Source: Fomitopsis serialis
Taxonomy: Eukaryota; Basidiomycota; Agaricomycetes; Polyporales; Fomitopsidaceae
DNA: 55,160 nucleotides
Assembly (NCBI RefSeq): GCF_022376445.1
Contig: NW_025955224.1
Coordinates: 1-55,160 of the forward strand
Direction of reading: 5' to 3'
This document shows positions 32,828 to 45,638 of the stretch, in pieces. Position 1 is the first letter of the stretch, and every line of letters starts with the position of its first letter. Below the pieces are notes generated by a model. The model was not told the DNA's origin and did not search any database. It saw only the letters and a program-made list of their open reading frames with translations. The position numbers and the translations under genes are program-made.

Positions 32828-35800
32828 TCATGCCCTTCCATCTCCCGACAACTTCGAGACCGCATGCTCGCGCAGTATGAAGCTCGCCACCTTGTCGCCC
32901 TTCGCATATCGCTTCAAATGAACGACGCGGCCCTCGTATGATCCGGCTTCCAGGCCGAACTGTGGGTCGTCTTCTTCGTCAGCGAGCCTCTTGCGGCGAT
33001 GAACGGTCGTCGGGCATGCAGGGCAGACGTCGGAGCCGAGCCCGGACGCGCAGTCCTCGCAGACGACGTGAGAGCAGGGGTGGAGGAGGAAGGCAGCCTT
33101 GCCGTGGACGCAAAAGGCGCATCCCCTCTGCGATGTGGTCTTTCTCCGCACGCCGCGTACGGCATCCAGCGCCGCGACAGACTTGACTTTGGGGAGTGGA
33201 TTCGCCTTGAAGTTCATCTTCGCACCCGGGACACGTTCGTCGTAAAGGGTGAACCACGGCAGCTTGTTCTCGAGGTAAGTGGAGGTGCTGATGGGAGTAG
33301 AGGGCGCAGGAAGGCCTGTCATGGCAGAGAAATGCGCTGCATTGATGACCGTGATATGTAGCCTCGTCGGCGCGGCGTCATCGTACGCCAGTGGGGGCAA
33401 TGTGTCTCGATTGATCTTCTGGGAAATCCGCCCGCCTGCAGCAAATCCAGCTATTGCATCTGGGTCTGCACCCCCTCTCTGGCTAAGGAGCAGATAAATA
33501 GTTGATCCAGGTTTGATACCATAATCTATGGCACATAGTCAAAAATCCAAGATCTCAGGTGCAATGACAAAAGATTACCAAACAACAGCCTCCCATCTAC
33601 CAACAAATGTCCTTCAAATATCAGTCTTTGATCATCTGGTGCAGTACCCTCTTTCCTATGGATCTTTTTCTTCAGATCATCAATCGATAGGTGACTCTCA
33701 TATGGAATGGTTATTGGGTTTCCAGTGAATGTTATAATGAGCAATGGGTCTCCTACTGTCATAGCCTTGACCTGTATCATTGGAGAGGTAGTGAGAATTG
33801 CTTGTGTCATTGTGTCTCCTGAGTTCAATTCTTCAGACATGCTACTCAAGGCAGAATGTCAAGCAGAGATACTAGGTGAGGACCAAGGTTGTCCATTATC
33901 AGGAACTCACATAGCTTTATCTTGCATCCACAATGAAGCCCTTGGCTGTAGGCCCTCTTGAGCTGGTGAGTTGAAGAGGTTCATAACCTTCCCATTGCAT
34001 CTGAACAGAGCTGTGGTGATGTATGGCTTGAAGACATCAATCTGCATTCCCCCAATTTCCTGAAAGACATAAGACAATGACCATGCAAAAGCTAAGAATG
34101 ATAGAGGACCTACCTCTTCACCAGTTATCTGACCCTCAATTGTGTAACCATGGCCAAGTTGCATAGCAACAAACTCTAATGAAACAAAGACATATCAGAA
34201 TTGTATTCGTGGTTATGAGCAGAATCATAAGTGTAATCACGGCGGACAATACCAGGTGCAGTACAGATTCCATCCTGTGAAAGTGGTAAGGAAATTGTCA
34301 ATGAATGACATTGCAAGACCCTTACCAGCCATCTGTGTTAGTTTGAGTCAGAGTGTCTCACTTGGTAAGTGTCAAATCAACATACAGTTGACCACCACCG
34401 CTGTGGATTGGCAGATAATCCTGGTCACCTTCGTTATGCATACCCTGTGCTGTCCCAGTGAGGGCATTCACTCCGCCAACAGATACTTTCACAGCGGGAT
34501 GCACCCTGCTGTTCGTAGGATGAGAGAAAGAGATCCACATGGCCTCCCTCTGATACATAGCCTACCAATCATTATCAGTGTGACTAGACCGGCCACTGCA
34601 AGCGACGACGACATACAATGAAGACACCGCCTTTGTTGACTACAGACTGGGGGAGTTTGTCTGCGAAGTCCGCAACATTAGGGGAGCTCAGACTGAACGG
34701 GCAAGGGTACGGGTACGGGCAAGGGCACGTCACGGGACGGTCCGGCCGCACGGCGACTGTAGGGTTAGCCACAATTAGCGTAGATGCTGCCACCGTTAAC
34801 CCTAGCCTAGTTCTTCCAGCTTCTACGCCACTGCTCTTTGTTACAGACAGTATTTGGATAGCATAATCAGTATGGCTCTCAAGGCTAACGCGCACCAAAG
34901 AGAAAAATCAATTTGATGACAATCAACATGGCTCGTAAATATTGTACGCACGATGCACCTACTATAGCCTACTACAGCTGAACTCGAGTGCGGGAAAGTG
35001 CCAGCGCCTGCCGAAAGCGGAATATACTAATCGGGTAACATAACATTTCCGAAAGCAGAACTACGTACTTAGGTATATGTTTTCAAAGTATTAAAGGATG
35101 GCGGCGTCGCATTTGCGATGGCGATCTAGCTGCCTCCTATCATGCTACCGAAACGGATGTACGTGCTCTATATACCTTGTCGGGACCAAACTATTGTACA
35201 ATTACTGCTGCACAAACCCTAACGTTACGTGGCAGCCCCTACTGCTAACCCTACGGTTGCCGCGCGGCCGGACCGTCCCCGTGACCTACCCTTGCCCGTA
35301 CCCGTACCCTTGCCCGTTCAGTCTGAGCTCCCCTATTGCTGCGACGTGCCCGTCATCAGTGTGATAGTCGTAGTAGTGTTGAACATACACTGACTAAACC
35401 TTGAACGCCCCCATATTGGGAGGCAATGCTTGTAGCTTGTCGTTATCTGCGGATCCCTGAGATGAAGAGGTACACGACCAGCATCATCTGTTCTTACCTG
35501 GAACACGGATCGTCCTATGTCGAACATTAGTGTTGAATGCATCCGACTACTCATTGCATCATACCTCTGCAGTTGTATGTTGACTCCGCCGACTTCAATC
35601 ATCGTCTGGTCCCGTTTGACACAAGATTCACTGACACAAGCAAAGGGATTCCCGGCCGGTCGCTCGCCAACGTCGCCACGGATAGCAGGGAGGTACACCT
35701 TATTGTAGTAGTGTACGAACGGCTGGTCACTGAAGACGACGGTATCAGAAGACTGTGCAGCAACATTGATACACGACTTGCATATTTATTCTCCCTCCTT

Positions 35801-36077
35801 CGCCCGGTGTGAATTGAGAAGGTCCGTCTGTGGCCTCGAGCTCCAGTTCACTTGGCTTGCAGATGAGTGTCCGGGGTGCGGGATATCCTGCACGACATCA
35901 TTACGGCCTAGACGTCAGTAAAAGGTATGGACAGGCTACTATGGTCGAACCTCGGGCAACGATCTGGGTTGACAACTGCTCGAAAGTAATCGGCAACTCC
36001 AAGTCATTGAGACGGAACTTCGCCTCACTCAAGACTACGTTGGCACTGATCGTTGTGTAGTCGGTAGTGATCGACAT
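32828..36077 (-). CDS. Large fungal protein with ubiquitin-like domain and C-terminal RING finger
   Basis: Proposed as one multi-exon gene. Start MSITTDYTTISANVVLSEAKFRLNDL at 36075-36077. Further segments: VGGVNIQLQRYDAMSSRMHSTLMFDIGR (about 35510-35600), FADKLPQSVVNKGGVF (about 34620-34670), MYQREAMWISFSH (about 34540), GHGYTIEGQITGEE and GGMQIDVF (about 34030-34160). Then a ubiquitin-like fold (TFTGNPITIPYESHLSIDDLKKKI, DDQRLIFEGHLLVDGRLLF) splices by GTAATC..CCATAG to DYGIKPGSTIYLLLSQRGG. Next is THLHITVINAAHF-like sequence and a perfect C3HC4 RING, CAFC-x11-CSHVVCEDC-x8-CPAC (about 32990-33110). The RING suggests ubiquitin or ubiquitin-like ligase activity. A MITE lies at 34681-35333 within the gene. 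Exons at 35340-35500 and 35700-36000 are not fully resolved, so two genes remain possible. Confidence 0.6.
34681..35333. mobile_element. 653-bp MITE with long terminal inverted repeats and TA duplication
   Basis: The first 45 bp (GGGGAGCTCAGACTGAACGG...) are the exact reverse complement of the last 45 bp. Imperfect pairing continues for roughly 120 bp. It is flanked by TA at 34679-34680 and 35334-35335, as for Tc1/mariner-type or TA-inserting elements. There is no transposase frame. Terminal GGTAC/GGGCAAGGG reiterations and a few TTAGGG-like words are internal and do not indicate a telomere. It interrupts or adjoins an exon of the host ubiquitin-like/RING gene: the minus frame runs from the element's end directly into NVADFADKLPQSVVNKGGVF. 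Confidence 0.85.
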
Positions 36078-36404
36078 CTGAGCAACACAGTATAAAGAGC
36101 GGATGCGAGAAGTGGCAACGCGAGCTTGCGGCCGTTCAGAGCGCTGAAGGTGAGGGAGCGGTAGGAGGCCACACGAGCGCTGCGTCTGTGTCGTCGCGGA
36201 GTGCGTGACCGCGAGAGGGCGCGAGTGGCGGAGATGGACGACGGAGAGCGGGCAGGTGGCTGAGCGCCCTGTGTCTGCGTCCGTCAATAAACCTGTGGCC
36301 ATCCAATCCGGACAAATACATCGCTCGCCATTCATCTCCTCAGCCTCCTCTCTTGCTGCCTCCCCACCGCCGCGTCTAACGCTCGCATCACCCGCAATTT
36401 TGCC
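36078..36404. promoter_or_regulatory. Short shared region between two divergent genes
   Basis: Only 327 bp separate the minus-strand start at 36077 from the plus-strand start at 36405, so this stretch probably carries both promoters. No convincing TATA box in the right place for either gene; GC-rich with CGC/GCG words. Confidence 0.5.
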
Positions 36405-38543
36405 ATGAACGGCACCCACACCGCCCGCCACGGCAGACCAGCCCAGGCGGGTGCCACCCCGCCTGCCCCCGCTGCAGCACCGCCGGCACCTCCGAATCAT
36501 ACGCATACGCCCGCGAACAACCGCCAGGCGAACGGTGCCACAGCCAATGGCGCACACCCACCCGCGCAGAGGGCCAAGAAGAAGGCCGCTGAGCAGCCAG
36601 TCGATCCCTCACAAATGTATGAAACCCTGAAGAACCGCATCGCAGCGCTGGAGGAGGAGGAGGTGCACGAGGAAGAGGAGGAGCGGAGGTTCGGTGAGTC
36701 GTCGATTTGTCATTTGCAGTGGCACAGTCCGTATTCACCGGTTACAGCTGAGGAGGCGCAGAACTCTGTGTCGGGCATGGGCGAGAATGCGATCCATGCA
36801 AAGTACATTGAGCTGGTGCATATCAGTCTATTCTATTACTATGCTGCCACACGTCTTGACGCGCCGAGGACAGTTCGCGGAACTCAAGCGACTGGAACGA
36901 GATCACGCGAAGGAGAAGCAGAAGTTGGCGAAAGACAAGGATGCGGGTATGTGTACTACTACGTATTGTCCATGCAGTGAACTCTTACGCTGTATGTCTA
37001 CCAAGCCAAGAACCAGTTGACGAAGGCGAACACAACGAAGACGAAGATGGAGAATCTAGCACGCGAGTTGCAGAAGGTAATTCTGCATGGCTGGAGTGTC
37101 CGTTCCCTCTTAATGCTTTCTGTAGGATAACAAAAGGCTACGGGTGGGTCTGCTCAGCTCAGATACGCGTCTTCGGCGAATACCCCAGGTTCTCATAGAT
37201 CGCCGCAGGAGGACAGCAAACGGTTAGCAACATGTGTGGAGGAAGCTCAAGAAGAGGTGAGTCGCCCGCAGCTGTTTCCCTCAACGCGTCCTGAGCGGGC
37301 GACGAGATCATGCAAATGAAGACCGACATGGCGAAGCGCGCGGAGCGGGCGAAGATCCAAGAGACCAAGTACCGCGAGACCCCCGACATCGTCGTGCGCG
37401 TACACTGCAAGTACCGCGCAGAGCTCTACTTCAAGATCTCGCGCAAGACGAAGCTCTCCCGACTCTTCAACGCGTGGACGGAGCGCATGGAGTCCGGCAT
37501 CGTGAAGGGCAGCAAGACCGTCTCCGGCACGCAACCCCAGCCACCAAATGGCACGGCACTCACGACAAGCTCGATAAGCTCCAGTGGGTCGGCGGCGTCG
37601 AGGAGTTCGATGCAGTTCATCTTTACGCATGCGGGCCGGAGTCTTGAGGCGGACCAGACACCGGAGGAGGCGGGTATCGAGGACGGTGACATGATCTTGG
37701 CTGTCGAGATCATGGATCTGACAGAGGGTCCAGGGACCGAGGAGCTGGTGAGTGGTTGTCAGTTCAGGGACGGGAACGAGGAGTGAACACGACTTCGTGC
37801 CAGGACGAGCCGGAACCTCGGCGCCAGAAGCTGAAGAAAGAATGGGTGGAGAACCCAACAGAGTAAGTGCGATACCTCCGGCGCGGGTTCATAGTTCATG
37901 TCATCGTGTAGAGCGAAGAAGACCGTGGAAGATATCTTCGACAACGTGTAGGTTCTCTCCGTATCTATGCTACGTGCTCCGCTGACGTATTCGTCCTCGA
38001 TTCAGCGTCCGCGAACGTCTGAAGGAGGTTCTCCGACAATACGAGCTGCGGGAGCGACACTTCGAATGCGTGATCCGCTCGAAGGAGCTCGAGGTCCTGC
38101 TCTCTCGAGCACGCGCCGCGGAACAAAAGCAGCTCGCGGAGGGCCAAAGTTCCAGAGCGGATAAGCTTGAAGAACAGGTTCGGCGTGTCAATGCGTTCGA
38201 TTGACTCGTTCTTGCTGACCTGGGGGTAGGTCAAACAGCTGCGCAAGGAGGTCGAGGACGTCACAGAGCAGCAGACGATGCTCGTCAACAAACTCTTGGC
38301 TTGCTGTCATGAGGTCCGATCTCTTGTCTGTTCTTCCTGGCCGCTCTGACCAATATCCTTCCGAAGTCAAATGATGCGCGGATACAACAGCTCTTTGGTT
38401 CCCTCCGAGAAGAGCTGGAAACACGTAAGTCTCAATTCTATGTTATGCTCGATCCCGGACTAAGCATTGAAGTTCGCTCTACAGGGTGGAAGCCGGCATT
38501 GAATGGCACGGCAGATCGCCCACCAGATGGCGAAGCCATCTAA
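36405..38543 (+). CDS. Taxilin-like coiled-coil protein with an internal SUMO-like domain
   Basis: Many small exons. Exon 1 is 36405-36693 (Pro/Ala-rich leader, then MYETLKNRIAALEEEE). Exon 2 is 36748-36815 and exon 3 starts at 36874 (FAELKRLERDHAKEKQKLAKDKDA). AKNQLTKANTTKTKMENLARELQK, DNKRLR, and DSKRLATCVEEAQEE then MKTDMAKRAERAKIQETKYRE follow. This resembles the taxilin coiled coil (vesicle traffic, syntaxin binding). From 37380 it reads DIVVRVHCKYRAELYFKISRKTKLSRLFNAW, then MQFIFTHAGRSLEADQTPEEAGIEDGDMILAVEIMDLT, a SUMO-like (Rad60-SLD) fold. After DEPEPRRQKLKKEW the coiled coil resumes: VRERLKEVLRQYELRERHFECVIRSKELEVLLSRARAAEQKQLAE..ADKLEEQVKQLRKEVEDVTEQQTMLVNKLLACC. The stop is TAA 38541-38543. 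Splices are in phase throughout, which supports one gene; a fused model of two genes is the alternative. Confidence 0.7.
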
Positions 38544-38912
38544 CACCAGGGGCGGCGGGCGTAGTAGATGGGTTAGAGAGGACACTTGTTCCCTGTATGT
38601 GCCTACTCGGCCCTTGCGTCTCCTGTACACCCGCTTTCCTAGGTGCAGAAATTGGCTCGTTCGGAGAACTGCTCACGTCCGCATCCCGGGTGCAATGATC
38701 TACCAGAGAACGGCTCAAACTCCAGCAGCAGACATGAGTTTGTTGTGCAATCAATGTTGTTGAAGACGATTAGTCCGGAACACTATGTACAACATCCAAA
38801 CTAAACAAAGTCCCTATGCGATGTCCGTGTCCAGATGCGAAGAGTTTAGGCTAGCTATGTTGTACAGGTCCGTCCGGGGGAGCGTTGAGGATCACCTTTG
38901 GTTTCTTCTGCT

Positions 38913-40648
38913 TCAGACGAGTGCGTCCAACTCCTCCACTGATTCAACCATGCCGGAACGGGTGAACTTCTTTCCTTTCACTCCCTCCAATCCCTCACCG
39001 GCGTATGAGACCAGTGGGGAAACCTCGATCTCGATGCCCTCCGCGACAGTGGCACCAGCGTGCTCGAGGAAACGCTCGTGCTGCGAGAGCAGGTCACGGC
39101 GGCTCGTCTCCGGGTCGTCCGAGCCTGTGCCGGGCGCGTTCTTGAGCGGGCTGAATTCCTCGTTCCGCGCGACCTCGAGGACGGCGAAGTGCTTCGTGAA
39201 CGGGAACACGTCGAACACGAACATCTCGAGCTTCATGCCGTTCGGCTTGGCCGGCTTGACGGTCTGGCCCTGCGCGTCCACGAACGGGATCTTCTTGCGC
39301 GCGATGTGGAACGCGAGCTCCTCCTCGAACGTCTCGGTGTCGTGCAGGAACGCGGTCGTGTAGAAGTGGTTCACGATGTTCGCCGCGCGGAACGCGAGCC
39401 CGCCCGTCTTGGGGTCGCGCCGCTCCGCCTGCTCCTTGGAGATCTCCGAGTACTCGATCACGCTGTACTTGTCGCCCCACCGCGCGACGACGCCGACGGA
39501 CTCGGCTGGGTACGCCTTGGGCACGACCTTCGCGGCGCAGTCCGCCTGCTTCTGGATGCAGTACCCGAGGAAGACGGGGTCCGCGACCTTCACGAGGCAG
39601 TTGTCCACGCAGTAGCTGTGGATGTACTGCACTTTGCGTTCGCCGAAATCGGAGAGGACTGTGCGCGACTCGGAGGGATCGAGCGGCTTGCGGAGGGCGG
39701 CATAAAGACCGCCATTGCCGTCCGGGGCGACGGCGACTTGCGAAGGGTTCTCCAGGATGACCTTGCCGTCCATCGTGAGACATGGCAGCGTACCTGACGG
39801 AAGTCTGTGTCAGTCTCGAACGGTACATGAGGTTCCTCACGAGAAAGTAGGACGTGTATGAAGTACACGTGAATGGGAGTTCAAGAACGAGGCTGCCTAA
39901 TCTGAACATCGACCGCATGCACAGGCACATTCTACTCGGGATCTGTGCTGATACATGGTACAGCGCTTCACAACATATTCATGCGATCCCAACATGCATT
40001 ATTGTCCAATAGGAAAGTGCACTGTACGACGAATAATCCGGATACGAACGCACCTTGCTCAAAGAGGACGACGTTCTTCGAGGAAAGGCCAAAGTAATTG
40101 TTCTTCTTGAAGAATGCCTCCGTCTCCCGCCGAGTGGGTCCACTGGTCATAACGTACCAGGGAATGACGACTGATCCGGGGGCCTTGCCGTTCTCCTGCG
40201 CGGCTACCGTCTGCAGGCGGGCGATCCGCTCGGCCTGGTACTGGAACAGAGACTTGTGTGACGGCAGGCCGATGTCGTAGCAGCCCTTCGGCGCACTGCT
40301 GCCCAGTCGCGTTCCCTGTCCGCCAGCCATGAGCAGCACGCCGACCTGGCCATGCGCGATGGCCTTCAAGCCTATGCTCCGCCATTCCTTCTCCTTCTCG
40401 GGGTCGCCAATCACGCTGTCAGTAGCGTCCTCGGGCAGGGGCTCGATGGCGTCCTTGCCCGCGTTCCCCGCCGCCTCCTTCTCAGAGCCGACGGCCCTCT
40501 TGTATATCTTGTTCACGCGATCGATGTCGAGCGCGTCGAGCTGTGCGAGGAGGGATGCGCGCTCCGGCTCGGACAGCTTCGGCCAGAACTGGAGCAGGTG
40601 GCCCTGTCCGGCGGCCTCGTAACGCTTGCGAATGGATTCGTAGGACAT
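38913..40648 (-). CDS. UAP1: UDP-N-acetylglucosamine pyrophosphorylase
   Basis: Makes UDP-GlcNAc from GlcNAc-1-phosphate and UTP (EC 2.7.7.23), the precursor for chitin, N-glycans and GPI anchors; cytosolic. Exon 1 is 40054-40648 and exon 2 is 38913-39793, giving 491 residues, the usual length. Seen: the nucleotide-binding signature LLMAGGQGTRLGSSAPKGCYDIGLPS, the substrate loop IPWYVMTSGPTRRETEAFF, FEQGTLPCLT reconstituted across the intron, GNGGLYAAL, YIHSYCVDNCLVKVADPVFLGYC, EYSEISKEQAERRD, GLAFRAANIVNHFYT, and a C-terminal KNAPGTGSDDPETSRRDLLSQHERFL. The start MSYESIRKRYEAAGQGHLLQFW is typical. No oddities. Confidence 0.97.
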
Positions 40649-42349
40649 GGTGGGGGTGGATGCTGGGGGAGATTAGGGGGCGGTGGGGAGCTGGGAGAGA
40701 TGAGGGAACGTAATAGCGGGCGAGGTCGTGGTGGAGGCGTTGTATGCACGTTCGACGCGATCTACGCGACAGAAATACGCCTCGGGAACTGCCGCCCGTG
40801 CAGCTGCGTACAGCTTTGCGCTGCTCGCAAGTCGCCAGTCGCCGCTTGTCTCTTCCCGCCACCATCACCCTCCTGCACCGCGTCGACGTCGCTCAGGTCT
40901 CATGGCGGGCTCACACCCCGACCTCGCTGGGCGCGCACTAAGGATTCTGGCACTGCATCGGAGCGCTGGCGACTTGGATGAGCACAACTCGGCACCTCTG
41001 TCACTGTCAGGTTGCGATACTTGCCTCGTTCTGCGCGCTATTGCCACGACCACTTTGGCCCTCATGACCGGACCACCCCGCAACCTGTCTGTCATTCTAA
41101 CGTGTCTCAACACTCACCAGGTCTACTTGACGGCCGGCGGGCAACCCTAGGACGCACGGGGCGGATCCTGCGGACGTAGGGATCCGGATGTTTGCAGCTG
41201 TACGCAAGACCTGGAAGTCTTCGTTCCTGTCATGTGTTTGCAGTCCCTGGACGACTGCCCTTTCTATCTCCTACTGCCTCATGTATATCCAGACGTACGA
41301 CCTCGGACTAGGGACCTCCGCCGGGACACGGATATACTTCCGCCTGCCTATCCTTGTCTCGGACCGAAGAACACGGCATTGCGCGTCCCGATTAGAGGCT
41401 GGATGCCCGGAAATTTCTATTGTGGACATGCGTGCATGCGCGTCGTTCGTCTCAGTCTGGCAAATGCTTACCGACCACGGCCTGCTGCCAGTGACGGTGA
41501 GTATCGACTGCCTCAAGGTGTACCAAGCCGCTAATCGTGTACTTATCGCAACTCGGTCGTGGTTAATCAGAGAGAAAACTTGATCGGCCTAGACCCATCG
41601 CCGCTTTAGACGAGGCTCGAGATACTGCACGACCTCGCCTAAAGATCGTCGTAAGAAATGATATCATTGCTTTTTGCGGCAGCCAATACGAGGCCAGGAC
41701 AACAGTTGCCATTCCCTCGAGGCCATTTCTTGCGGCTGGCGGTCCGCCCCAATCCCCCTAAACCCCGTGAAGAATTCAGAAATGATGCCTCTCAGATGCT
41801 CCGGTGATTGCTCGGTACGAATGGCAGTCTACTCGGCCGCGTCAAGCCTCTCTTCTCGGGTGCTATCGTGTTGAACGTCTACCGCTCGATCGCTTGCGGT
41901 CACCTGTGACGCCCTATATGTCTAGACGGCTTTCAGGCGTAGGATTGGTGTCTGTCGGCGGTCCTGGGTGTTTTGGCTTAGAAAATGCGCAGGGACGACC
42001 GGAAGTGCATTCAGAAATGTGGGCGACCAGGCACGGAGAGAAGACTTGGGCGGCACTACCGTTCACGGGCGCTGCGCGCAGCCCTGGCCTCCGTCATCCT
42101 GAGGTGGGGCGCCACAGGACGGGTGATTCTCCGTACAAACGTGTCGGGTAGCCGAGACCCGACGTTTGGGGTGCTCGATCGTGCACACCACACGTGAGGA
42201 ATAGAAGTATCGCGTTGGCCAGCCGCCATCGGCGGCTGGTAGCGACCTCAGGTCATTGGCGTACCGTCCGGAGCGTTGGTGCTGGCGTGTATAAATATCG
42301 TGCCGCGCCCATCGTCCGCCTCCTCCATCCTCCCTCGACCCGATCCACC
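40649..42349. other. Long intergenic region between UAP1 and the GH5 gene
   Basis: About 1.7 kb containing the divergent upstream regions of UAP1 (-) and the glucanase (+). Plus frames of up to 140 codons occur (40728-41150 and 41188-41583), but none shows a motif, signal peptide or convincing splice pattern. I find no RNA gene. Confidence 0.45.
42290..42297 (+). promoter_or_regulatory. TATA box of the GH5 glucanase gene
   Basis: TATAAATA lies 53-60 bases upstream of the ATG at 42350, a usual spacing for a short 5' leader in fungal genes. A C/T-rich stretch typical of fungal transcription starts (CCGCCTCCTCCATCCTCC) lies between the two. Confidence 0.6.
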
Positions 42350-43976
<1,627 letters not shown>

Positions 43977-44454
43977 GGTGAAGCTATCTCATGGACTATT
44001 GGCTACCTCCTGCACGATTTTGCACGAACCAACGAACTGATTCGTTCTTCACATGTATCATGTTACCTTTCATTACTCACTTCACTTAGTCGATACTTCA
44101 GTACGATTTGAGTAGTCAGCCTACAATTGTATTAGTTTCTGCACGACTCAGCCATGATTTTTACGAATTATACGATTATACCCACGTATCATCGCAGTAT
44201 GCAAAATAAGTACTGGAATACATAGTGCCACAAGCAGGACGCGCGACGCGCGTGCGGGGGGCGACCGTGTTGACCTGTGTCACGTGGGCGTGCCTATATC
44301 ACAGTGCGCGGGACGTCGAGCGCATTTCGAACCGCGACAGCCTATCGAGGCAAGCTGGCCTTGCTCCTCCGCTGACCACCTCAAGCCCTCGCTATCGTCG
44401 CCCGCGTTCTATCTTCCGCGTCTCCCTCCCAGCGAGGCTTGTGCTCCAGGAGTC
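43977..44454. other. 3' flank of GH5 gene and 5' leader of the next gene
   Basis: About 480 bp. The first half is AT-rich with terminator-like T runs after the GH5 stop. The second half (44230 onward) is GC-rich and open in the frame of the next gene from 44284, but that upstream extension lacks a leader, and the signal peptide begins only at 44455. Confidence 0.5.
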
Positions 44455-45495
44455 ATGAAGCTAACCACTCTCGGCGTGCTCGCCTGCTGTACCCACGTCC
44501 TTGGGGCCCATGCCCTGGCGGTGCGGAACCATGGACGTCTTGCGCGCGCGTACACTCTAGAAGATCGGCAGGACTTTTCTGGACTACTGGGAGGACTCAA
44601 TGGAGAAGGGGCGGATGCCCCTACGGATGAGAAGACGGAACAAGGAACTACGGACCCTCGGCCCTCTGGGACGACCGCTCACGGGGACGGTGCCTCGTTC
44701 AGCTCGTTCAATCTCTTCCCTGGACTGCTTCCCACTGGCTCAGAGACCTCGAAGTCCAAGGACACGGCTTCAACTGCGTCTAGCTCTGCCTCTGCGACTG
44801 CTACCCCGGAGTCTCATCTCGCGACGACCACTCAGGCTGAGCCCGCCGCTACTTTGAGCGGCTCGTTGGTGACGGCGACATCCCAGGCTAAGGACACCAA
44901 CCAGAACCACTTCTCAAGCAGCAGCGCCATGTCCTCGGACTCGTCCTGGAAGATCATCGGCGTCGCCGTCATCTCCTTCACCGCCGTCGTCGTCATCCTC
45001 GTCGCCGCGGTCTTCTTCGACACCTGGTGGCACTTCGTCCGCGATCTCTTCTGGAAGCGGAGCAAGGCGGACGGCCTGGAGGAGATGGTGCCCGACTGGC
45101 AGAAGGCGAGCTGGGAGATGCGCTGCGGGGACCGCCAGCGGTACCCGTCCTTTGGGTCGCTCCCGGCGTCGCCCATACTCCGTGGGGACCCCCTCCAGCG
45201 CCAGCGGTCGCTCCGAGTGCAAGAGTGGCAGAAGGACGAATTCACGTCGAGCACCTCGTCTCCTGGTGCGGGGACGTCTCCGGCGGAGATCCTCGCGCAG
45301 TACCCGGCTCTCCCTCCGAGTGCCTACGTTAGTCCTGACCCCAGACCAAGCCCCAGCTGCGCCGACCCTTTCACGGACAAGAACGCGTCTCCGACTCCTG
45401 GACTCTTCAACGGACAAGGCGACAGCAAGAACCCTTTCCACGATACCCACGCATCTCCTCGGATGGACATCTACGGCGGGATCGACGAGAAGTAG
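44455..45495 (+). CDS. Single-pass type I membrane protein with NPF/DPF tail
   Basis: Not a named family. Single exon, 346 residues from ATG 44455. Signal peptide MKLTTLGVLACCTHVLGAHA, then a Ser/Thr-rich, probably O-glycosylated ectodomain (residues about 20-160), one transmembrane helix IIGVAVISFTAVVVILVAAVFF (about 166-187), and a basic juxtamembrane segment (WKRSK). The cytosolic tail of about 155 residues is rich in Pro/Ser and contains DPF (SCADPFTD) and NPF (SKNPFHD), motifs bound by EH-domain and adaptor endocytic proteins. Layout resembles fungal wall-stress sensors, but the cysteine-rich WSC head is absent, so that role is only a guess. Confidence 0.8.
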   Translation: MKLTTLGVLACCTHVLGAHALAVRNHGRLARAYTLEDRQDFSGLLGGLNGEGADAPTDEKTEQGTTDPRPSGTTAHGDGASFSSFNLFPGLLPTGSETSKSKDTASTASSSASATATPESHLATTTQAEPAATLSGSLVTATSQAKDTNQNHFSSSSAMSSDSSWKIIGVAVISFTAVVVILVAAVFFDTWWHFVRDLFWKRSKADGLEEMVPDWQKASWEMRCGDRQRYPSFGSLPASPILRGDPLQRQRSLRVQEWQKDEFTSSTSSPGAGTSPAEILAQYPALPPSAYVSPDPRPSPSCADPFTDKNASPTPGLFNGQGDSKNPFHDTHASPRMDIYGGIDEK

Positions 45496-45638
45496 AGTCA
45501 ACAGACCTCCTGCATTATGCATGTACCACCACTACCACCACCCTCCCACATGTGTATCCCTAGCCATCCTAGCCTACCCTCGTTGTACCATGTTCTCTCC
45601 TTTTGTTTTCCTCCATACTGGGAAATGCGACGTAGATG

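Noticed and set aside
34740..35280. Telomere-like TTAGGG/CCCTAA words
   Set aside because: Only isolated words inside the MITE, not a tandem array.
36205..36408. Short plus frame upstream of the taxilin-like gene
   Set aside because: Lies in the shared promoter region, with no motif; ATG 36405 has the better continuation.
39060..39797. 245-codon open frame on plus
   Set aside because: Antisense to UAP1 exon 2; Leu/Arg/Glu-rich shadow.
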